From positions 1 through 61,417 of the forward strand of contig QHUU01000060.1 of assembly GCA_003222155.1 (NCBI GenBank): a DNA stretch of 61,417 nt, given 5' to 3'. Made by a program: the position numbers and the translations under genes. Numbering within the stretch: the first letter of the stretch is position 1; every line of letters starts with the position of its first letter. The notes beneath the pieces were generated by a model. It did no database searches and had not been told where the DNA came from. It saw nothing but the letters and a program-made list of their open reading frames with translations. This DNA comes from Gemmatimonadota bacterium (lineage in GTDB: Bacteria; Gemmatimonadota; Gemmatimonadetes; Gemmatimonadales; GWC2-71-9). Shown here piece after piece: positions 54,980 through 61,417 of this stretch.

Positions 54980-55930
54980 ATGATCGACTGGCTGCAGTCG
55001 CACCTCGGCGTGAGCCCCCAGCTCCAGACGCGGTTGCTCGTCACCGTGGGGACGATCGTCGGGCTCTGGCTCGTCCGCCACTTCGTCCTGGGAGTCGTCT
55101 ACCGGCGGGTGCAGGACCCGTGGGGCCGGTATCGCTGGCGCAAGGGCGTGACCTACGCGCTGGTCGCGGTGGGCGTGATCCTCGTGAGCCAAACATGGTT
55201 CGTCGGAACCAGCGCGCTCACGACCTACATCGGGCTGGTTTCCGCGGGGCTGGCGATCGCCCTCAAGGAGCCGCTATCCAACGTCGCCGGGTGGGCGTTC
55301 ATCATCTGGCGCAGCCCGTTCGAAGTGGGCGACCGCGTGCAGATCGGTCCTCACGCCGGCGACGTCATCGACCTCGGCCTGTTCCAGTTCACCCTCAACG
55401 AGATCGGTGGCTGGGTGGACGCGGACCAGTCGAGCGGACGCATCATTCACATCCCGAACGGCAAGGTGTTCAGCGATCCCGTGGCCAACTACAACAAGGG
55501 ATTCCGCTACATCTGGAACGAGGTGCCGGTGGTGGTGACGTTCGAGAGCGACTGGAGAAAGGCGAAGCACATCCTCGGGAAGATCGCCGTGAAGCACGCG
55601 GAGCACCTCACCGCGCAGGCGGAGCAGGAGCTGCTCGCGGCCTCCCAGCAGTACCTCATCAACTACCGCAAGCTGACGCCCATCGTGTACACCAAGGTGG
55701 TGAACGACGGCGTGCAGCTGACGATCCGCTACCTGATCGAGCCCCGCAAGCGCCGCGGCACCGAGCACGCGATCTGGGAAGACATCCTCACCGAGTTCGC
55801 CGCCGCCCCGGACATCGACCTCGCCTACCACACCACGCGGGGATTCAAGTACGCCGAAGAAGGGAAACCGACGCTCCGGGCACCGCCGACCACGCCGCTG
55901 CCGAGTGGGCTTCCCATCGACGACGACTGA
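54980..55930 (+). CDS. MscS-family mechanosensitive channel
   Basis: A 316-residue inner-membrane channel. Three membrane helices; the pore helix and beta domain read LAIALKEPLSNVAGWAFIIW then FEVGDRVQIGPHAGDVIDLG, with GRIIHIPNGKVFSDPVANY. The C-terminal alpha-beta domain (about 170-290) completes the MscS fold. It releases solutes when turgor rises. Single gene, divergent from the lipoprotein on its left. Confidence 0.93.
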   Translation: MIDWLQSHLGVSPQLQTRLLVTVGTIVGLWLVRHFVLGVVYRRVQDPWGRYRWRKGVTYALVAVGVILVSQTWFVGTSALTTYIGLVSAGLAIALKEPLSNVAGWAFIIWRSPFEVGDRVQIGPHAGDVIDLGLFQFTLNEIGGWVDADQSSGRIIHIPNGKVFSDPVANYNKGFRYIWNEVPVVVTFESDWRKAKHILGKIAVKHAEHLTAQAEQELLAASQQYLINYRKLTPIVYTKVVNDGVQLTIRYLIEPRKRRGTEHAIWEDILTEFAAAPDIDLAYHTTRGFKYAEEGKPTLRAPPTTPLPSGLPIDDD

Positions 55931-55932
55931 AG

Positions 55933-56277
55933 TCAGCGCTCCAGCACGTCGTAGTGCGTGACCGTGGGCTCGAGCTCGACGAGGTACTCGTGGTCCTCGG
56001 GATAATAGTGCGCTCGCTCGACGTCGTCGCCCGCGAAGGTCCGGATCGCGTCCATCGACTTCCAGAACGAGATGAACAGGAAATGCGTCTCGCCGCCCAC
56101 GGTCCGACGCAGCACTTCGACGCCCGTGTTTCCGGGCGTCGCCCGGCACTCGGTCACGCCCGTGCGGCGCAGGTAGGCGGCATAGGCGTCCCCCTTGGCG
56201 GCGGGCACGGCGCCGTGCCACACCCGGGCGATCAGGCCACGCTCAGATCCGGTCGAGCTCGCTGACCGTGCGCTCAT
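55933..56277 (-). CDS. ABM-fold monooxygenase-like protein
   Basis: A 114-residue protein of antibiotic-biosynthesis-monooxygenase type: GLIARVWHGAVPAAKGDAYA, then TGVEVLRRTVGGETHFLFIS and FWKSMDAIRTFAGDD. The family covers quinone monooxygenases and unknowns. The start is uncertain: ATG 56277 overlaps the upstream cupin by 35 bp and adds 15 non-conserved residues. Confidence 0.75.
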   Translation of the reverse strand: MSARSASSTGSERGLIARVWHGAVPAAKGDAYAAYLRRTGVTECRATPGNTGVEVLRRTVGGETHFLFISFWKSMDAIRTFAGDDVERAHYYPEDHEYLVELEPTVTHYDVLER

Positions 56278-56602
56278 TGCGGACGTTCCCCGTGTTGAGG
56301 GTGGACTTCGGCTCGAGCAGCACCACGTGCGTCTCGTCGGGCGCGACGGGGAGATGTTCCACGCCCCGCGGGACGATGACGAATTCACCCTCCTCGACCC
56401 ACACCTCGTGGTCGCGGAACTTGAGCAGCAGCCGCCCCTTCACGACGAGAAACAGCTCGTCCTCGAGCTCGTGGCGATGCCACACGAACTCGCCTCTGAC
56501 CTTGACGAGCTTGACGTACGCGTCGTTGAGCTCGCCGACGATCTTCGGACGCCAATGCTCGTCGAACTGCCGGAATTTTTCGGCCAGATTCACGCTACGC
56601 AT
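56243..56602 (-). CDS. Cupin-domain protein
   Basis: A 119-residue single cupin. Motif 1 is WHRHELEDELFLVVKGRLLL (His-x-His, Glu), motif 2 VWVEEGEFVIVPRGVEHLPV. These ligands would hold one metal ion. The reaction is unknown. It is in a run with the ABM and EamA genes, and its start overlaps the EamA stop by 8 bp. Confidence 0.88.
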   Translation of the reverse strand: MRSVNLAEKFRQFDEHWRPKIVGELNDAYVKLVKVRGEFVWHRHELEDELFLVVKGRLLLKFRDHEVWVEEGEFVIVPRGVEHLPVAPDETHVVLLEPKSTLNTGNVRNERTVSELDRI

Positions 56603-57548
56603 GCTCGGAGGCCTCCTGACGGACGGGCTCCGCCCGCCGGTCGGGTGGTCCCCCCGACCGCCCGATCTTGTGCGAGAATTGGATCCACACCACGGCCCCC
56701 ACGATCAGCGCCATCGCGAGGAAGGTGCGTGCCGTCACCGGCTCCGCGAGGATGAGCCAGCCGAGCAGCACGGCGATCACCGGGTTCACGTAGGCGTACG
56801 TGCCGACGATGGTGGGCGACGCGTGCCGCAGGGCGTACGTATAGGCGCTGTAGCCGAAGATCGATCCGAACACCACCAGGTAGGCGATGGCGCCCGCGCC
56901 TTTCGGGCCGAGATGCCACCGGCTCCATTCGCCCAGCGCCGTGCCGAGCACGATCACCGCGCCGCCGCCCGCGATCATCTGGAGCGCCGCGCCGACGTAG
57001 GGACTCGTCTCCGTGCGGTGCCGCTTGCCGTACACCGAGCCGAGCGACCACGAGGCGCTCGCCGCCGTGAGGGCGATCGGCCCGCGCAGATCGGCGTGCA
57101 CGATCTCCGCCGGGCTCGCGCCCACGAGCAGCGCGGTGCCGACGAAGCCGAGCGCCAGGCCGGCCACGACCCGCCAGTTGAGATCGCCCGTGCCGCCCGG
57201 AATGACGGCGTCGAAGAACGCCATCCACAGGGCCACGGTCACGACGAAAATGCTGGCGATGCCCGAAGGGGTGTACTGCTCCGCCCACACCACAAACGCG
57301 TTCCCGCCGGCGAGCAGCAGGACGCCGACGATCGCCTGAGTGCGCCAGTCCACCAGGCGGCGCGGCAGGCGGTCGCCCAGCGCAAGGACGACGGCGAGCA
57401 GCAGGGCGCCCGCCACCAGGAAACGAATCCCCGCGAACAGGAAGGGCGGTAGGACTCCCACGCCGACGCGGATCGCAAGGTAGGTCGAGCCCCAGAACAC
57501 GCACACAACGAGGTACGCCACGAGCGCTTTGCCGCGCAGCCCGGGCAT
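56595..57548 (-). CDS. EamA-family (DMT) transporter
   Basis: A 317-residue inner-membrane protein with ten helices in two EamA repeats: YLVVCVFWGSTYLAIRVGV in repeat 1 and ALTAASASWSLGSVYGKRH in repeat 2. The family exports metabolites such as amino acids. The start is one base from the stop of the Lrp regulator gene (TGATG), so the two are co-translated and Lrp probably controls it. Confidence 0.9.
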   Translation of the reverse strand: MPGLRGKALVAYLVVCVFWGSTYLAIRVGVGVLPPFLFAGIRFLVAGALLLAVVLALGDRLPRRLVDWRTQAIVGVLLLAGGNAFVVWAEQYTPSGIASIFVVTVALWMAFFDAVIPGGTGDLNWRVVAGLALGFVGTALLVGASPAEIVHADLRGPIALTAASASWSLGSVYGKRHRTETSPYVGAALQMIAGGGAVIVLGTALGEWSRWHLGPKGAGAIAYLVVFGSIFGYSAYTYALRHASPTIVGTYAYVNPVIAVLLGWLILAEPVTARTFLAMALIVGAVVWIQFSHKIGRSGGPPDRRAEPVRQEASEHA

Positions 57549-58030
57549 CAGTCCGGCTCCACCGGGATGAATCCCGGCTTCTCGAACACGGTGCCGAGCA
57601 CGATCGTCGTCCGCGTGCTCATCTGTGTCTTGGACGAGCCGCGCAGATCCCGCAGCACGTCCTGCAGGCTCTCGAGATCGGGCGCCGTGACCTTGAGGAT
57701 GTAACAGTCCTCTCCGGCGACGTGGTGACACTCGAGCACTTCCGGATGCTTCTCCATGTCCCGCATCCGCGGCTCGTCGCCGACGTAGTCGGAGTTGGCG
57801 TAGCGCACGGCGACGAAGGCGGTCACGGGAAAACCGGACTTGGCGCGGTCCACCCGCGCGCCATACCCGGTGATGTATCCCGCCTCCTCCAGCCGCTTGA
57901 CGCGCTCCATCACCGCCGGCCGCGAAAGTCCCACTTCATCGGCGATCGCCTGATAGCTGGCGCGGCCGTCGGTGGCGAGCTGCCGCACGATCTTGCGATC
58001 CACGGCATCCAGCTCGGTCTTGTGTGCCAT
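57548..58030 (-). CDS. Lrp/AsnC-family transcriptional regulator
   Basis: A 160-residue regulator. The helix-turn-helix (SYQAIADEVGLSRPAVMERV) is at about 25-45, followed by the RAM sensor domain (VTAFVAVRYANSDYVGDE, CHHVAGEDCYILKVTAPD). It senses amino acids and, by position, likely regulates the EamA exporter downstream. Confidence 0.93.
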   Translation of the reverse strand: MAHKTELDAVDRKIVRQLATDGRASYQAIADEVGLSRPAVMERVKRLEEAGYITGYGARVDRAKSGFPVTAFVAVRYANSDYVGDEPRMRDMEKHPEVLECHHVAGEDCYILKVTAPDLESLQDVLRDLRGSSKTQMSTRTTIVLGTVFEKPGFIPVEPD

Positions 58031-58076
58031 TTCGGAGCCTCAATGTCGTATCAGCCTACTAGACGTAGACAATCCC

Positions 58077-58092
58077 ACGTTGGTGACAACGT
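58077..58092. promoter_or_regulatory. Palindrome in the lrp-larE divergent region
   Basis: ACGTTG-N4-CAACGT, 47 bp upstream of the lrp start and 54 bp upstream of the larE ATG. The spot is locally AT-richer than its surroundings. A self-regulatory Lrp site is a reasonable guess. Confidence 0.4.
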
Positions 58093-58146
58093 ATGATAAG
58101 AATAAGCGGTTCCGCGGCTACGATCTATCCGATTCTTGCTGCGGAA

Positions 58147-59004
58147 ATGTCCTTTGATGGAGACAGTGTAAGTCATTACTATTCCGCCGTGTCCGGCTCC
58201 CTTCCGGCCCTGCGCGCCCTCACCCGCGGCTTTCCCTCGGCCCTGGTAGGCTATTCGGGCGGCGTCGATTCCGCCCTCCTGGCGGTCGTGCTCCGGCAGG
58301 AGCTCGGCGGGGAACGCATGCTCGCGGCCGTGGGGAGGAGCCCGTCGTACCCCGCCGCCCAGTGGGCCACGGCCCGTGCCGTGGCACAACGCTTCGAGGT
58401 GCCGCTCGTCGAGCTCGACACCCACGAGCTCGACGACCCGCGCTACCTCGCCAATCCCACCAACCGCTGCTTCTTCTGCAAGACTGAATTGTGGCGGCGG
58501 CTGATCCCCGAGGCGCAGGCGCGGGGCCTGGCCGTGGTGTGCGACGGCACCAACGCGGACGACCTGGGCGAGCATCGGCCGGGCCATGCGGCGGGCGTGG
58601 CGGCGGGCGTACGCTCCCCGCTCGCCGACGTGGGCTTCACCAAGGCAGACGTGCGCCGGGCGGCGCGCGCACTGGGGCTCCCCATCTGGGATGCGCCCGC
58701 GGCACCGTGCCTCTCGAGCCGCGTGGCGTACGGGATCGCGATCACCCCGGGGCGACTGGCGCAGGTGGAGCAGGGGGAGGCGTACCTGCGCGAGCTGGGC
58801 GTCACGGGGGATCTGCGCGTGCGCCACCACGGGGAGCGCGCGCGCATCGAGGTGGAGCCGCGCTGGATCCCGTGGCTCGCGGAGCGGCTGCCCGCGATCG
58901 AGCGGCGGTTGGGCGAGTTGGGCTTCGCGGCCGTCGAGCTCGATCCCCTTGGCTACCGTCGCGGCAGCCTGCTCGCCTCCCCCCGGCGCGCCGCCGGCGC
59001 GTGA
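58147..59004 (+). CDS. larE: LarE-family ATP-dependent sulfur transferase
   Basis: A 285-residue PP-loop protein: YSGGVDSALLAVV near residue 35-48, RCFFCKTELWR near 103, VVCDGTNADDLGEHRPGHAA, and APCLSSRVAYG near 190. LarE moves sulfur onto the nickel-pincer cofactor of lactate racemase. Three conserved cysteines (CxxC plus the one in PCLSSR) resemble the variant that holds an iron-sulfur cluster rather than the one-Cys sacrificial type. No larB, larC or larA is in the window. Start ATG 58147; an ATG at 58093 lacks a ribosome binding site. Confidence 0.88.
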   Translation: MSFDGDSVSHYYSAVSGSLPALRALTRGFPSALVGYSGGVDSALLAVVLRQELGGERMLAAVGRSPSYPAAQWATARAVAQRFEVPLVELDTHELDDPRYLANPTNRCFFCKTELWRRLIPEAQARGLAVVCDGTNADDLGEHRPGHAAGVAAGVRSPLADVGFTKADVRRAARALGLPIWDAPAAPCLSSRVAYGIAITPGRLAQVEQGEAYLRELGVTGDLRVRHHGERARIEVEPRWIPWLAERLPAIERRLGELGFAAVELDPLGYRRGSLLASPRRAAGA

Positions 59005-59558
59005 GGCTGTTTGTCGCGTTGAATCTTCCTCCCCCCGTGCGCGAAGCTCTGTGGGCCGCCACGACGCCGCTGCGGGAGCTGGAGCTCCCCGTGAATTGGG
59101 TCCGCGGCGACGGCATCCACCTGACGCTCAAGTTTCTCGGCGAGGTGGCGGACGAGCGGGAGCCGGAGGTCGCGGGCGCGCTCGGGCGGGCGGCAGCGGG
59201 AGCGCGCGCCCTGCCCCTCGTGCTGGGGGGCTTCGGCGCGTTTCCCGACTTCCGCCGGCCGCGCGTGGTGTGGGCCGGGATCGCACCGGAGCCGGGGCTC
59301 GAGATCCTGCAGCATCGGGTGGAGCAGGAATTCGCACCGCTCGGGTTTAGCACCGAGGCGCGTCCGTTTCGTCCCCATGTGACGCTGGGGCGCGCGCGGC
59401 GGGAGGCCCGACCCCGCGACTTCGCAGGGCTCGAGTCCGCGCTCGCGGGCCTCGAATTCGCGGAGACGGCCGTGGTGAGCGCGCTCGACCTGATGCAGAG
59501 CACGCTCCGATCGGGGGGGGCGGTGTACAACGTGAGACACAGTGAACGGCTGCCTTAA
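59001..59558 (+). CDS. thpR: RNA 2',3'-cyclic phosphodiesterase ThpR
   Basis: A 185-residue 2H phosphoesterase. RLFVALNLPPPVREAL at the start, the first H-x-T in GIHLTLKFLGEV near 38, and the second in RPFRPHVTLGRAR near 125. It opens 2',3'-cyclic phosphates on RNA ends. The GTG overlaps the larE stop (GTGA). Confidence 0.93.
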   Translation: MRLFVALNLPPPVREALWAATTPLRELELPVNWVRGDGIHLTLKFLGEVADEREPEVAGALGRAAAGARALPLVLGGFGAFPDFRRPRVVWAGIAPEPGLEILQHRVEQEFAPLGFSTEARPFRPHVTLGRARREARPRDFAGLESALAGLEFAETAVVSALDLMQSTLRSGGAVYNVRHSERLP

Positions 59559-60206
59559 GGGACTGTTCCGGCTGGCTCTCTTCGCCGCCGCCCTCGTGGT
59601 GGCGCTCGTGGCATGGTGGTTCCGCGAGCCGCTGCTGCGGAGCGCCTCTCGCTGGCTCGGGCCCCATTCGACCAAGCTCCCGCCCGTCGCCGATACGGCC
59701 GTCGGCGCGCCCACCCCCAAAGCGCTGTCTTCCAGTCAGACCAAGGTCGACCGCCTCAAGCTCAACGAAGGCCCCGACTCGGTGGTGCTCTCGCCCAACG
59801 AGATCGCGGCGATGATCGGCAGCGGGATCGACTGGTCGGTCCGCAAGAGCTTCGACTCGCTGCGGGTAGAGCTGCTCGAGGGCACGCTCGCCGTGTACTG
59901 CCGGCTCGATACCCGGCTCATTCCGCCGGACGCGCTGGGCCCGCTCGCGGGGATGTTGAATCCGCGGGAGCCGCTGCGCATCGCCGGACCGCTCGCGATC
60001 GAGCGCCCCGGGGTCGGGCGTTTCACGGTCGCGGAGCTGTCGCTGCGCGGCTTCCCGTTCCCGGGACCCCTGGTGAAGCAGCTGGCGCAGCGCGTGGCGG
60101 GCGCCGACTCAAGCGGCGCCGTACCGCTGCGGGTCTCCCCGGCATTCACCGACGTCGCCATCCATCCGACGGGGGTCGTGCTGTACCGCTTCAAGCGGAG
60201 GAAGGC

Positions 60207-60210
<4 letters not shown>
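59542..60210 (+). CDS. Membrane-anchored protein of unknown function
   Basis: A 222-residue protein: N-terminal membrane segment (FRLALFAAALVVALVAWWF), then a soluble domain with LNEGPDSVVLSPNEIAAMIG and LAVYCRLDTRLIPPDALGP. No domain is recognised. Its start lies inside the last codons of thpR (17-bp overlap), and its stop overlaps the NtrC start (GTGA), so it is a middle gene of the larE-thpR-ntrC run. Confidence 0.75.

Positions 60211-61417
<1,207 letters not shown>

Overview
High-GC bacterial DNA that reads like a chromosome of the Gemmatimonadota or a close relative. The reasons are SusC/RagA and SusD/RagB pairs driven by an ECF sigma/FecR pair (Bacteroidota-like logic) in a very GC-rich background, a bacillithiol gene (bshB1), and many short lipoproteins. 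This placement is an inference from gene content; there is no rRNA or other marker in the window, and I found no tRNA, CRISPR array or prophage.

Region 1 (1-9854, minus strand) is one tightly overlapped catabolic operon read right to left: a UxaB/UxuB-family reductase, a KDPG aldolase, a KDG kinase, mannonate dehydratase, a Gfo/Idh/MocA oxidoreductase and a sugar ABC permease, then a full set for the non-phosphorylating L-fucose route (fuconolactonase, two SDR dehydrogenases, a 2,4-diketo-3-deoxy-L-fuconate hydrolase, and an L-fuconate dehydratase cut by the left edge). Region 2 (9972-23624, plus strand) is divergent from it: ECF sigma, FecR anti-sigma, STN-SusC, SusD, a second SusC and SusD, a stand-alone plug-domain lipoprotein and a DUF4384 protein. 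Together they look like a glycan-uptake and hexuronate/6-deoxyhexose utilisation locus, with a perfect 12-bp palindrome at the divergent start and a CRP-type site ahead of the second SusC.

Region 3 (23656-30522, minus) holds small membrane proteins, a D-threonine-aldolase-like PLP enzyme, an M24 peptidase, a DinB protein and lipoproteins. Region 4 (30646-43887, minus) holds mnmA, a cysteine desulfurase, bshB1, then a MacAB-TolC-type exporter with four permeases in an ABAB order, a hypothetical protein and a creatininase-family hydrolase. Region 5 (43888-51252, plus) has a giant NtrY-like histidine kinase, an outer-membrane barrel, a lipoprotein and ispG. Region 6 (51249-61417) is housekeeping and accessory: csaA, a DUF559 nuclease inside a 25-bp terminal inverted repeat, yifB, an orphan VapB antitoxin, a broken ureohydrolase, a MscS channel, an ABM protein, a cupin, an EamA exporter, an Lrp regulator, larE, thpR, and an NtrC-type regulator cut by the right edge.

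The most unusual material is structural. One family of palindromes built from GGAACGC units sits 0-3 bp after stop codons (three copies); one copy is translated as the N-terminus of the fuconolactonase. A second family of C/G-rich hairpins brackets a DUF559 nuclease gene as perfect 25-bp inverted repeats, and its ends lie just upstream of the start codons of csaA and yifB, where they appear to supply the ribosome binding site. These two repeat systems are the best candidates here for something undescribed.
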